A stretch of 45,416 nt of DNA from an uncultured Slackia sp. (GTDB lineage: Bacteria; Actinomycetota; Coriobacteriia; Coriobacteriales; Eggerthellaceae). A program made the translations under genes and the position numbers. The DNA lies in contig NZ_CAUHPG010000017.1 in NCBI RefSeq assembly GCF_959608125.1, positions 1 through 45,416 of the forward strand, given 5' to 3'. Position 1 is the stretch's first letter, and every line of letters begins with the position of its first letter. Positions 25,310 through 33,673 of this stretch are shown piece after piece. Under the pieces are notes generated by a model. The model saw only the letters and a list, made by a program, of their open reading frames with translations. It was not told the DNA's origin and made no database searches.

Positions 25310-27526
25310 CTATCGGCGCGAACGCGCCTGGGTTTTCCCCGAAGGGCTCCCCCGCCCCTCGTCTTGCCGCACGAAGGCCGCCTCGGCCTCGCGGTACAGC
25401 AGTTTCAATTCGTTGCTCGCCCCGTCGCGCGCCTCGGATTCGACCAGACGGCGAGCATCGGCATGGGCAGCCTCGATAAGCGCGGCGTCGCGCGCCATGT
25501 CGACCAGCTTGAGCATGCCCGCGCCATGCTGCCTATTGCCGAGAATATCGCCCTCACGGCGCTGCGACAGGTCGTATTCCGCCAACTCGAAGCCGTCGTC
25601 GGTACGCTCCATCGCCGTCAGGCGCTCGGTCGCGACGGCATCCGACGTTGCCGCCACCAAATACACCTCGCCCGGCAGGCTCGCGCGTCCCACGCGCCCG
25701 CGCAGCTGATGCAGCTGCGCGAGGCCGAAGCGCTCGGCATCTTCGACGATCATCACCGTGGCGTTGGCGACGTCGATGCCAACCTCGATCACCGTGGTGC
25801 TCACCAGCACGTCGATCTCGCCCGCGGCGAAGCTGTCCATGACGGCGCGCTTCTCGGCGGGTTTCATGCGGCCGTGCAGCAAACCTACTTTATAGGCCGC
25901 AAAGGTCTTGGCTTGCAAGAACGCCGCTTCGGCCTCGGCGGCCTTCGGATCGTCGCCGCGCATGTCGTCGTCGGATTCGATATACGACGGACCGTCTTCG
26001 GCCGCATCGACGCGATCCTTCCCGCGACCCTGCCGCGGCTCTTCGGCATCGGAAGGCTTCTTCCTACCCACCAGCGGACACACCACATAGACCTGCTCGC
26101 CGCGCGCGCAGGCGGCAAGCGCCGCGTCGTAGGCCCGGCCGCGCTCCCTGAAACCGACCACCTCGGTCCTGCGGCCCGCAGCGTTCGCGGGCGCTTCGCG
26201 CAGATAGCTCAACGACATCGTGCCGTGCAGAGCAAGCGCGAGCGTACGCGGAATGGGCGTGGCGGTCATGGAAAGGAAATCGGGCGCCTCGCCTTTGGAG
26301 ACGAGCTTGTCGCGCTGGCCGACGCCGAAGCGCTGCTCCTCGTCGACGATGACGAGCGTGCATCGCTTGCACACGACGTCGTCTTCGAGCAGGGCATGCG
26401 TGCCGAACGCCGCCGACACCTCGCCCGAAGCGAGACCCTCCAGAACGCGGGAACGCTCGCACGCCGAGCTCGAACCGGTCAGAAGTTCCCAGCGTATGCC
26501 CGCCGCGTCGAGCAAGGGCCCGAGCTTTGCGGCGTGCTGGCGGGCCAAGACGTCGGTCGGCGCCATCATGAGCGCCTGCGTGCCGCTGTCGGCGGCCACC
26601 GCCAAGGCGAACGCGGCGACCATGGTCTTGCCCGTGCCGACGTCGCCGAGCAGCATCCTATTCATGCGCTCGGGCGAGGCCATGTCGCATCTGACCTCTT
26701 CGACGGCAAGCATCTGATCGCTCGTGAGCTCGAAGGGCAGCACGCCGAACAGGCGACCGAAGCACGACCCGTCGACGCGGTGCGCGAACGGCGTACGCCC
26801 CTCGAACGCCTGCTTCTGACGGCGCATCAGCTGCACCTCGAGCAGCAGCACCTCTTCGTAGGCAAGACGGCGCCGCGCCTGGGCGCGCTCGGCCATCGAC
26901 GAGGGGAAATGCACGGCGCGCAGGGCGCAATGACGCGACATGAGCCGGTATCGCACGCGCAGCTCGTGCGGCAGAGGGTCGTGCATACAGGCGCACGAGT
27001 CCAAAGCGGCCGCGGCCAGGCGACGTATCGTTGCGCCCGGCAACCCCTCCGTCGCCCCATAGACGGGCACGATCCTGCCCGCGGACGGATCGTCGTCGGC
27101 GTCGAGCTTGTCGAGAAACGGCGAGGTCATACGCTTGAAGCCATAGTTGAACTCCATCGTGCCCGCGACGCTCACCCGCGTGCCCGCAGGAAGCGACTTC
27201 GCAAGCCACGGCTGTCTGAAGAACGTGACGATCATGGCGCCCGTGCCGTCGACGAGCGTCACCTCGGCCAATTCGAAGCGGGGCTTGGGACGCTTGATCT
27301 TCACTTCGTGCACGCGCGCCACCACCGTCGCAGGCTGCCCGATGGGCGCCGAAGCGATGGTCTGCAGCCGCGACATGTCTATATAGCGACGAGGGAAATA
27401 CGTCAGCAGGTCGCGCACGGTTTGCACGCCCAAACGCGAAAGCGCCGCCGCCCTGGCGGCGCTGATGCCCGCGAGCTGCGTCACGGGAGAATCAGGCCGC
27501 AGAGCGGCGGCGAGTCGGTCGATCAT
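25310..27526 (-). CDS. recG: ATP-dependent DNA helicase RecG
   Basis: Branch-migration helicase for stalled forks and Holliday junctions. 738 residues: an N-terminal wedge (OB) domain from about 60, helicase motif I GDVGTGKTMVA, motif Ia MAPTDVLARQHA, motif III SMTATPIPRTLAL, GLLHGRM, VSTTVIEVGIDVANA and QLHQLRGRVGR. Motif II reads VDEEQRFGV, where classical RecG has DEQHRFGV; the DEEQ form is the one typical of Mfd. An acidic insert of about 45 residues (near 500-545) lies between helicase lobe motifs. It sits 17 bp after fakA. The ribosome site is weak, so coupling is likely. Confidence 0.94.
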   Translation of the reverse strand: MIDRLAAALRPDSPVTQLAGISAARAAALSRLGVQTVRDLLTYFPRRYIDMSRLQTIASAPIGQPATVVARVHEVKIKRPKPRFELAEVTLVDGTGAMIVTFFRQPWLAKSLPAGTRVSVAGTMEFNYGFKRMTSPFLDKLDADDDPSAGRIVPVYGATEGLPGATIRRLAAAALDSCACMHDPLPHELRVRYRLMSRHCALRAVHFPSSMAERAQARRRLAYEEVLLLEVQLMRRQKQAFEGRTPFAHRVDGSCFGRLFGVLPFELTSDQMLAVEEVRCDMASPERMNRMLLGDVGTGKTMVAAFALAVAADSGTQALMMAPTDVLARQHAAKLGPLLDAAGIRWELLTGSSSACERSRVLEGLASGEVSAAFGTHALLEDDVVCKRCTLVIVDEEQRFGVGQRDKLVSKGEAPDFLSMTATPIPRTLALALHGTMSLSYLREAPANAAGRRTEVVGFRERGRAYDAALAACARGEQVYVVCPLVGRKKPSDAEEPRQGRGKDRVDAAEDGPSYIESDDDMRGDDPKAAEAEAAFLQAKTFAAYKVGLLHGRMKPAEKRAVMDSFAAGEIDVLVSTTVIEVGIDVANATVMIVEDAERFGLAQLHQLRGRVGRASLPGEVYLVAATSDAVATERLTAMERTDDGFELAEYDLSQRREGDILGNRQHGAGMLKLVDMARDAALIEAAHADARRLVESEARDGASNELKLLYREAEAAFVRQDEGRGSPSGKTQARSRR

Positions 27527-27543
27527 ATCGATGCGGCCTGTCG

Positions 27544-29172
27544 TTATTCGAGGGAGAACACCACGGGATAGAGCGCCTGATCGCCGCGATGCGGGTCGAC
27601 CTCGATATCCTCGTAGGCTTCTTCGATGCGCGCAACCAGGGCGTCGAGCTCTTCGTCGCTCATCTGCTCGCCTGCGAGAACGGTCATGGTGTCGGCCTCG
27701 TCGGCGCCCATGACCTCGAGCAGCGCCATGACCACGTCGGCGACATCGCTGCCGACGCTTTCGATGGAGCCGTCGGCGATACCGATGACGTCGCCGTCCT
27801 TGATCGGGTTGCCGTGGGCGTCTTTAGCGTCCTTGATGGCGCGCGTGACCTCGCCGGTCTTCACCTCGGAGAAGGAGTCGGTCATGGACTCGACGTTGTC
27901 TTCGAGAGAAGCCTCGGGGTCGAAGCCGAACAGCGCGGAGAACGCCTGCGGAACGCTCTTGGTGGGAACCACGGCGCAGGGCTTCTCGGACACGTCGACG
28001 CAGGCCTGAGAGGCCATGATGATGTTTTTGTTGTTGGGCAGGATCAGCACCGCATCGGCGTTGACCTTGTTGACCGCCTCCAGGATGTCCGCCGTAGAGG
28101 GATTCATGGTCTGGCCGCCGGAGACGACCACGTCGACGCCGAGCGACTCGAGGATCTTGGCATTGCCGGCGCCGGGAGCCACCGCGACCACGCCTAGAGG
28201 CTTGCGGGCCTCGGCCTTCTCGCTTTCGAGCTTCTCGGTGCGCTCCTCGCTCTGGAGCTGCATGTTGTGGATATGCACCTCGGAAATCTGCGCGTCATGC
28301 GTCAGGAACCACCCCAGAACCTGGTCGGGACGGTTGGAGTGCACATGTACCTTGAAGTTGGGGTGCATGCCCACCATAAGGTCGCAATCGCCCATCGTGG
28401 GCAGGAAGTCCTTCGCCTCGTCGACGTCGATCGAGTCGGAATGGACGAGGAACTCGGTGCAGTAACGATACGCGGAGCCCTCCCAGTCGTTGATCTGCTC
28501 GATTTCGACCTTGGGAGCCGGGCGCGCGAACGCCATGGCGTCGCCCACGAAGCCGTCCTTGCCGGTCAAAGACGCGGCGAAGGCGTCGATCAGGATGGCC
28601 AGGCCGAAACCGCCGGCATCGACGACGTTATTTTCTTTGAGGACGGGAAGGTAATCGGGGGTGCGCTGCACGGAAGCGTAGGCCTCGGCCACTACGGCGT
28701 CGAGGGCCTCCTCGAGGGAGAGCTTCTTCTTGCGAGCCTTCTTCGCCGCGGCGGCGGCGTCTTCGACGACCGTGAGAATCGTGCCCTTGACCGGCTTGCG
28801 CACGGCTTGGAATGCGACCTCGACCGCACGAGCGAAGCAAGAGTCGAGTGCGGCGGTGTCGAATTCTTCGTGGCCCTCATAGCCCTCGCACAGACCGCGC
28901 AGGATCTGGGAGGTGATGACGCCCGAATTGCCGCGGGCGCCCATGAGCGCACCGGTGGTGATGGCCTTGCGGATTTCGACGTTGGTGGCGCCGATTTCGA
29001 GCTTGGCGAGGTTGTCGACCACCATCTGCATGGTCAAAGACATATTGGTGCCCGTGTCTCCGTCAGGGACGGGGAACACGTTGAGGCGATTCACTTCCTC
29101 TTTGCGTTCGGACAGCGCCTTGGTGGCGGCCGCAACGGCATTGAGGACGTCGTTGGTCGTATGCTTGCTCAT
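27544..29172 (-). CDS. fakA: Fatty acid kinase FakA (DAK2/YloV family)
   Basis: 542-residue kinase that phosphorylates fatty acids bound to a FakB carrier, feeding acyl-phosphate to phospholipid synthesis. The N-terminal DAK2 domain has NVFPVPDGDTGTNM (Mg-ATP site) and MGARGNSGVITSQILRG; the C-terminal half has VAPGAGNAKILESLGVD, SGGQTMNPST and LPNNKNIIMAS, the family's carrier-binding domain. No fakB is in the window. AAGGAG lies 10 nt upstream. Paired with the asp23 gene as in Bacillus yloU-yloV. Confidence 0.9.
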   Translation of the reverse strand: MSKHTTNDVLNAVAAATKALSERKEEVNRLNVFPVPDGDTGTNMSLTMQMVVDNLAKLEIGATNVEIRKAITTGALMGARGNSGVITSQILRGLCEGYEGHEEFDTAALDSCFARAVEVAFQAVRKPVKGTILTVVEDAAAAAKKARKKKLSLEEALDAVVAEAYASVQRTPDYLPVLKENNVVDAGGFGLAILIDAFAASLTGKDGFVGDAMAFARPAPKVEIEQINDWEGSAYRYCTEFLVHSDSIDVDEAKDFLPTMGDCDLMVGMHPNFKVHVHSNRPDQVLGWFLTHDAQISEVHIHNMQLQSEERTEKLESEKAEARKPLGVVAVAPGAGNAKILESLGVDVVVSGGQTMNPSTADILEAVNKVNADAVLILPNNKNIIMASQACVDVSEKPCAVVPTKSVPQAFSALFGFDPEASLEDNVESMTDSFSEVKTGEVTRAIKDAKDAHGNPIKDGDVIGIADGSIESVGSDVADVVMALLEVMGADEADTMTVLAGEQMSDEELDALVARIEEAYEDIEVDPHRGDQALYPVVFSLE

Positions 29173-29200
29173 AGATGTCTATATCTCCTTGGAACCTGCG

Positions 29201-29548
29201 CTACTTGCGCACCTTGATGCCCTGAACGTGCACTTCGACGCGTGCGACGGGCACCTGGGCATGCTCGGTCAGCATATAGGTGACGTTGTCGATGAGATTC
29301 TGGGACACGGCGTTGATGTTGGTGCCGTACTCCACCACCACGTACAGATCGACATGCACGCCATCCTCTTTGGCCGCGACGACGACGCCGCGACGAAGAC
29401 GATTGACGGGCAGAATGTTCGCGATGCCGTCGGAAACGGTAGGAGCCGCCATGCCCACGATGCCGTAGCAGCCGAGGGCGGCGTTGCCGGCCAGATCGGC
29501 GAGAACGTCGTTGGAAACGTGAAGATTGCCGGAAACCTGCTGCGTCAT
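29201..29548 (-). CDS. Asp23/Gls24 family envelope stress protein
   Basis: 115-residue YloU-like protein of the Asp23/Gls24 family, which in Gram-positives associates with the envelope stress response. Features are the N-terminal VSNDVLADLAGNAALGCYGIVGM, a central VDLYVVVEYGTNINAV and a C-terminal VARVEVHVQGIKV strand. No signal peptide or membrane segment. GAAAGGA precedes the ATG. A TATACT -10-like hexamer lies at 29588-29593 on the minus strand. It begins the asp23-fakA-recG-rsmD-coaD run after a terminator. Confidence 0.88.
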   Translation of the reverse strand: MTQQVSGNLHVSNDVLADLAGNAALGCYGIVGMAAPTVSDGIANILPVNRLRRGVVVAAKEDGVHVDLYVVVEYGTNINAVSQNLIDNVTYMLTEHAQVPVARVEVHVQGIKVRK

Positions 29549-29587
29549 GAACTCATTCCTTTCTCACGACTGCTAATGCAACCGTAA

Positions 29588-29593
29588 AGTATA
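29588..29593 (-). promoter_or_regulatory. Candidate -10 for the asp23-fakA-recG operon
   Basis: TATACT on the minus strand, 40 bp upstream of the asp23 start and just beyond the rpmB terminator. The -35 region is a poor match, so this rests on the -10 and its position. Confidence 0.4.
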
Positions 29594-29655
29594 GCCCTTG
29601 CGAAGGACACCCGACCGCGATACCGCCCTTTTCCAGCGGTTCTATGCGAAAACGA

Positions 29656-29685
29656 ACACAAAAAAGCCCGCATATGCGGGCTTTT
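29656..29685 (-). terminator. Intrinsic terminator after rpmB
   Basis: Minus-strand self-complementary hairpin AAAAGCCCGCATATGCGGGC with a TTTTTTG run, 18 bp past the rpmB stop codon. It separates rpmB from the asp23 operon. Confidence 0.9.
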
Positions 29686-29703
29686 GCACATAGCGTGGCT
29701 TAT

Positions 29704-29895
29704 TTACGCGCGGGTAACCTTGCCGGCCTTCATGCATTTGGTGCAAACGTTCTTCTTGTGCACCGTGCCGTTCTTCTCGACGACGGTCACATTCTGGATG
29801 TTCGGGCGGAACTTACGGTTGGTGACGCGGTGAGAGTGGCTGATGGAACGACCCGCCTGAGGGGCCTTACCGCAAATTTCGCAAACCTTAGACAT
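29704..29895 (-). CDS. rpmB: 50S ribosomal protein L28
   Basis: 63-residue ribosomal protein starting MSKVCEICGKAP, with the conserved SHSHRVTNRKFRPNIQ stretch. It is the zinc-binding form, with CEIC and CTKC pairs intact. The ATG at 29895 is preferred over one two codons earlier because GGAG lies 9 nt before it and only 3 nt before the other. Monocistronic, with its own strong promoter (29952-29980) and a terminator. Confidence 0.96.
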   Translation of the reverse strand: MSKVCEICGKAPQAGRSISHSHRVTNRKFRPNIQNVTVVEKNGTVHKKNVCTKCMKAGKVTRA

Positions 29896-29951
29896 AATCA
29901 TTCACTCCATTACTATCAGATTTCATCTGGATGCAAGCGTAAAGCTTGTCT

Positions 29952-29980
29952 ACTATAGCATGCAGAAATACCTGTGACAA
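29952..29980 (-). promoter_or_regulatory. Promoter of rpmB
   Basis: Minus-strand -35 TTGTCA (29975-29980), 17-bp spacer, -10 TATAGT (29952-29957), 57 bp upstream of the rpmB start and right after the neighbouring stop codon. Confidence 0.85.
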
Positions 29981-29989
29981 TACTCTTTT

Positions 29990-30724
29990 TTACCCCGCAT
30001 AGCGCTTGTCGACTACCATGAGGCGACCGCAGTGCGGGCACTGGGACAGCGGGTATTCGCTGCGCAGCACCAAGACCTTGCTCGGGTCGATTTTCGTCCT
30101 GCACGTATTGCACGCGCCGTCGACCAGATGCGCCAGGGCCACGCCCTGCTTGGCGCGGGCGATGCGGTCGTAGACGGCCATGATATCGGCGCCGACGGCC
30201 TCGACGAGCTGCGCGCGCTCGCCTTTGAGCTCGCCGATCTTGGCCAGAAGCGCTCCCCCTTCGCGGCGGTATTCCTCGACCAGCGCGAACTCGCGCTGGT
30301 CGAGGCGGGAGAGCATGGCGTCGATCTGCGGCTCCATGCCTTCGATATCGGCCAGGCGCGCCGCGATCGACGCGATCTGCTCCGCGATTTCGGCCTGGAC
30401 CTGCGAAATCTCTTCGAGCTCAGCGCTACGGGCCGTCGCGACGCGGTAGTCGCCCGCCGCCTCCTCGATGGCGCGCTGGGCGGCCTCGAGCTTTTCGACC
30501 TGGGCCTGTTCCTGCTCGCGCAGCGACGCTATCTGGGTTTCGGCGTCTTTGCGCGCACCCAGCAGAGCACGGCGCTTCTGCTGGATGGCGGAGCGCTTCT
30601 CGCGCGCCTCGGCGATGCCCTGCTTCTGCGGCAGCGCGTCGATGCGGCACTCGAGCTGCGCGATCGACAGGTCGACGTGCTGCAGCTTCGTAAGGCCGAT
30701 GATCTGGTCCGATGTGGCTTGCAT
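29990..30724 (-). CDS. Coiled-coil protein with C4-type zinc ribbon
   Basis: 244 residues. A long alpha-helical coiled coil (about 15-175, rich in Glu, Gln, Ala and Arg) ends in a zinc ribbon with CNTC and CPHC pairs (about 205-232). This is the architecture of the HP0958/FlgZ and Rv2229c-type family, which is RNA- or protein-binding; the role is not established in actinobacteria. AGGAGG lies upstream, and the ATG is 1 nt after the nif3 stop. The same nif3-zinc ribbon order is known in mycobacteria. Confidence 0.85.
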   Translation of the reverse strand: MQATSDQIIGLTKLQHVDLSIAQLECRIDALPQKQGIAEAREKRSAIQQKRRALLGARKDAETQIASLREQEQAQVEKLEAAQRAIEEAAGDYRVATARSAELEEISQVQAEIAEQIASIAARLADIEGMEPQIDAMLSRLDQREFALVEEYRREGGALLAKIGELKGERAQLVEAVGADIMAVYDRIARAKQGVALAHLVDGACNTCRTKIDPSKVLVLRSEYPLSQCPHCGRLMVVDKRYAG

Positions 30725-30725
30725 G

Positions 30726-31637
30726 CTATACCCTCCTGCTTTCGGGGTTGCTCCAGTTGCGATCCTGCGCGAGGCAGGTTATCGATTCGCGCGGCACGCC
30801 GAGGCTTGCCGCCGCCTCGGCGAGAACCGCCGCGAACGGCAGTTCCGACACGTCGTGGCCGAGCTCGATCAGAGCGAGTCCCGCCGATGCCGCGTCGAGG
30901 GCCGTATGATACTTCACTTCGCCGCAGACGAGCACGTCGATTCCCTGTTCGATGCACAAGTCGGCGGCAGGGCCCGCCGAACCCGTCCACGTGGCGACGG
31001 TTTCGACCGGCATGTCGGGATCGCCCCACATGCGCGGAGCACGGCCGAACACCGCGGTGCAGCGCAGCGCGAGCGCCTCGAGCGTCAAAGCGCCGTCGGA
31101 AGCCCGCGGCACGCACACCTGGCCGTATCCGAGGCGCGCATCGCGCGCAAGCGGATCGAGCACGCCCGTGCGCTCGAGCGAGAGCATGCCGGGAAGCATC
31201 CCCTGCGCGGCGGCGCTCACATCGAGCGCGGTATGGTAGTTCACCAAGGCGACGCCGCGGACCGCGGCCTCATAGACCGCCTGCCCCGCCGCGTTCGCCC
31301 CGCTCGCGCGCGGTCCGATCGGCGCGGGCGGCTCGAGATATGCGGGATGATGCGTCAACAGCACGTTCGCACCCGCCGCCTGGGCGCGACGGATGGCGTC
31401 GACCGTCGGGTCGAGCGCCGTGGCGACGCCGCGAAGCGTCGTGGACGCATCGCCCACCGAAAGGCCCGTCCTGTCCCACGGCTCCGCGTCGGACGGAGGG
31501 AAAAGCGCCGAAAGCCCCTGCACGAGCTGCCCGACCGTTTCGGGACGCTCGGCGCGCTGCGAGGCCAAAGGCCCGCTCGCGACGGCTCTCAACTGCGATT
31601 CGGACGCCTGCGCGCCCTCCTGGAACGGCTCGTCCAT
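30726..31637 (-). CDS. Nif3/YbgI (DUF34) metal-binding protein
   Basis: 303 residues of the Nif3-like dinuclear metal hydrolase family, often called GTP cyclohydrolase I type 2 without firm proof. Motifs are WDRTGLSVGD near the N-terminus, LLTHHPAYLEPP (metal-binding His pair), YHTALDVS, and in the C-terminal lobe VLVCGEVKYHTALDA and LIELGHDVSE. The start at 31637 is chosen because AAGGAGGTTTTC precedes it; an ATG 13 codons upstream lacks a site. Translationally coupled to the zinc-ribbon gene. Confidence 0.88.
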   Translation of the reverse strand: MDEPFQEGAQASESQLRAVASGPLASQRAERPETVGQLVQGLSALFPPSDAEPWDRTGLSVGDASTTLRGVATALDPTVDAIRRAQAAGANVLLTHHPAYLEPPAPIGPRASGANAAGQAVYEAAVRGVALVNYHTALDVSAAAQGMLPGMLSLERTGVLDPLARDARLGYGQVCVPRASDGALTLEALALRCTAVFGRAPRMWGDPDMPVETVATWTGSAGPAADLCIEQGIDVLVCGEVKYHTALDAASAGLALIELGHDVSELPFAAVLAEAAASLGVPRESITCLAQDRNWSNPESRRV

Positions 31638-31690
31638 GAAAACCTCCTTCGGTCGGCCGCGCTTGCGCGCAGCCATGCGGCACAGGCCGC

Positions 31691-32500
31691 CTACAAATCC
31701 CAGAAACGCACCCCGCGGCCGTACCCCGGCACGGCGAGCTTGCGATATCCCGCAGCGCGCATGAGGTCGTACGCCTCGCGCACGCCGCGCGCAGCATGGT
31801 CGGCCTTATGCGCGTCGGTTCCCACCGTGCACGGCACGCCCACGCGGGCGAACGCGCTCAGAAGGTCGGGGGCGGGATACATCTGCGCGCAGGGCGCGAA
31901 CAGGCCCGAGGTGTTGACCTCGATCATGCGCCCGCCCGCCGCCGCGGCCTCGGCCATGCGCTCGTAATGCGGAGCAAGGTCGAACGACGGATAATGCGCG
32001 AACTTCTTCACCACGTCGGGATGCGACATCACGGTGAAGGGAGCGTCGCTCGTCGCGGCGTCGCACCACAGCTCGATGTAGCGCAACCACGCCGCGTCCA
32101 CATCGGCGCTTTCCCAGCGCTGCGCATGGCGGCTGCCGTTGATGAGCCATCCGTCGACGAAGTGGACCGATCCGAGCACGATATCGAAGCGGTCGAAATC
32201 CTCGCAGCGCAGGTCGCGCTCTTCGTCGTCGCCGAGCCAATCGAGCTCGCAGCCCAGAAGGACCTCCATATCGGGCACGCGATCGCGCTCGGCGAGCACG
32301 GCGGCGCAGTAGTCTTCCAGAAGCTCGGCGCGCATGCTCGAATGGCCCGTGGGGTCGATCTTGTCGCCCACCGGGTAATGCTCGGTAGCGGCCACCACGC
32401 GCACGCCCGCCTCGCGAGCGGCATCCACCACGTCGGACAGCGCGTCTTTCGCATGGCCGCAAAACGTCGAATGGGTATGCATCGTCACAAGATCGGTCAT
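31691..32500 (-). CDS. PHP-domain phosphatase, histidinol-phosphatase-like
   Basis: 269-residue PHP-fold phosphoesterase. The metal-binding motifs run in order: MHTHSTFCGHAK (HxH), AATEHYPVG, GCELDWLG, VLGSVHFVD, VMSHPDVV and VGTDAHKADH. These match HisJ/HisK histidinol-phosphate phosphatases, the last but one step of histidine synthesis. No other his gene is nearby, so the substrate is uncertain. The ATG at 32500 overlaps the stop codon of the cysteine desulfurase gene (ATGA), so the two are probably co-translated. Confidence 0.82.
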   Translation of the reverse strand: MTDLVTMHTHSTFCGHAKDALSDVVDAAREAGVRVVAATEHYPVGDKIDPTGHSSMRAELLEDYCAAVLAERDRVPDMEVLLGCELDWLGDDEERDLRCEDFDRFDIVLGSVHFVDGWLINGSRHAQRWESADVDAAWLRYIELWCDAATSDAPFTVMSHPDVVKKFAHYPSFDLAPHYERMAEAAAAGGRMIEVNTSGLFAPCAQMYPAPDLLSAFARVGVPCTVGTDAHKADHAARGVREAYDLMRAAGYRKLAVPGYGRGVRFWDL

Positions 32501-33669
32501 GAGACAACCTCCTCGAACGCCGAGATGAACGCATCGATATGGCCACGTTCGGTATATTCGCCGAACGAGATGCGCAAAAGCCCCTGGGCCAGATTGCGAG
32601 GCACGCCGATCGCGGCAAGCACGTGCGAGGGGTCGAGCGAATTCGACGAGCATGCCGATCCTCCCGAAACGCACACGCCGCGCAGGTCGAGCTGCAAGAT
32701 GGCGGTCTGGCTTTCCATGCCGCGCACGCAGATGCTCACGATATGCGGGGCGAACGTCTCGTCGCCAGGGGCGACGCCGACCGCCGCGCGCACGGACGGA
32801 TGCATGCAGAGCTTCTCGTAGAGCTCGTCGCGCCATGCGCGCGTACGCTGCGCGAACGCGGCCTGCTCGCGCACGGCATGCTCCATCGCGGCGGCGCATC
32901 CCACGATGCCAGCGACATTCTGAGTGCCGCTGCGCAGGCCGCGTTCCTGACCGCCGCCCACGAGCAGGGGCTCGAAAGGCGTGCGCGTCTTCAGGTACAA
33001 AACGCCGACGCCCTTGGGGCCGCCCACCTTATGCGCCGAAAACGACGCCGCATCCACGCCGAGCGCGCGCACGTCGAAGGCTATCTTGCCGAGCGCCTGG
33101 ACGGCGTCGACATGGAACAGCGCGCCGTGCTTGTGCGCCACGGCCGCCAAGGCCGCGGTATCCATCACGGTGCCCACTTCGTTGTTGACCGCCATGATGC
33201 TCACGAGAACCGTGTCGTCGCGCATGGCCGCCTCGAGCGAATCGGGCGACACGCGGCCCGCTGCGTCGTTTTCGGCGAAGGAGGCCTCGAACCCGAGGCG
33301 CTTGAGGGCGGAAGCGCACTGCAATACCGCGTCGTGTTCGACGCGCGAGATGACCACGTGGCCGCCCGCGCCGCCCTTCAGCCTGCGACGCTCGCGCTGG
33401 CCGAGGGCCATGCCCAGCAAGGCGGCATTATCGGCCTCGGTGGCGCCCGACGTGAAGATCACCTCGTCGGGGCGGCTCGCGCCGAGCGCGCGGGAGGTGC
33501 GCATGCGTGCGTCCTCGAGCGCCGCGAACGCCTCGCGGCCCACGCTATGGACCGAATTCGCGTTGCCGAACGGCGCCTGGACGCCCGCCTGCAGATACGG
33601 AGCCATGGCCTGCGCCGCACAGGCGGACAAAGGCGTGGTGGCGGCGTTGTCGAGATAGATGCGCTCCAT
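32497..33669 (-). CDS. Cysteine desulfurase (NifS/IscS type)
   Basis: PLP enzyme that takes sulfur from cysteine for Fe-S clusters or tRNA thiolation. 390 residues. YLDNAATTPL at the N-terminus, SGATEADNAA, NNEVGTV, HVDAVQALGKI, the PLP lysine in SFSAHKVGGPKG, GLRSGTQNV, and the active-site cysteine in the loop VSGGSACSS. No scaffold (iscU/sufU) or mnmA is next to it, so its sulfur acceptor cannot be read from context. It lies 4 bp after rpe; the ribosome site is weak, which suggests coupling. Confidence 0.92.
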   Translation of the reverse strand: MERIYLDNAATTPLSACAAQAMAPYLQAGVQAPFGNANSVHSVGREAFAALEDARMRTSRALGASRPDEVIFTSGATEADNAALLGMALGQRERRRLKGGAGGHVVISRVEHDAVLQCASALKRLGFEASFAENDAAGRVSPDSLEAAMRDDTVLVSIMAVNNEVGTVMDTAALAAVAHKHGALFHVDAVQALGKIAFDVRALGVDAASFSAHKVGGPKGVGVLYLKTRTPFEPLLVGGGQERGLRSGTQNVAGIVGCAAAMEHAVREQAAFAQRTRAWRDELYEKLCMHPSVRAAVGVAPGDETFAPHIVSICVRGMESQTAILQLDLRGVCVSGGSACSSNSLDPSHVLAAIGVPRNLAQGLLRISFGEYTERGHIDAFISAFEEVVS

Positions 33670-33673
33670 GACG

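Noticed and set aside
25364..27571. 735-codon open frame antisense to recG
   Set aside because: Composition is His/Arg-rich with no recognisable domain; recG motifs on the minus strand are complete.
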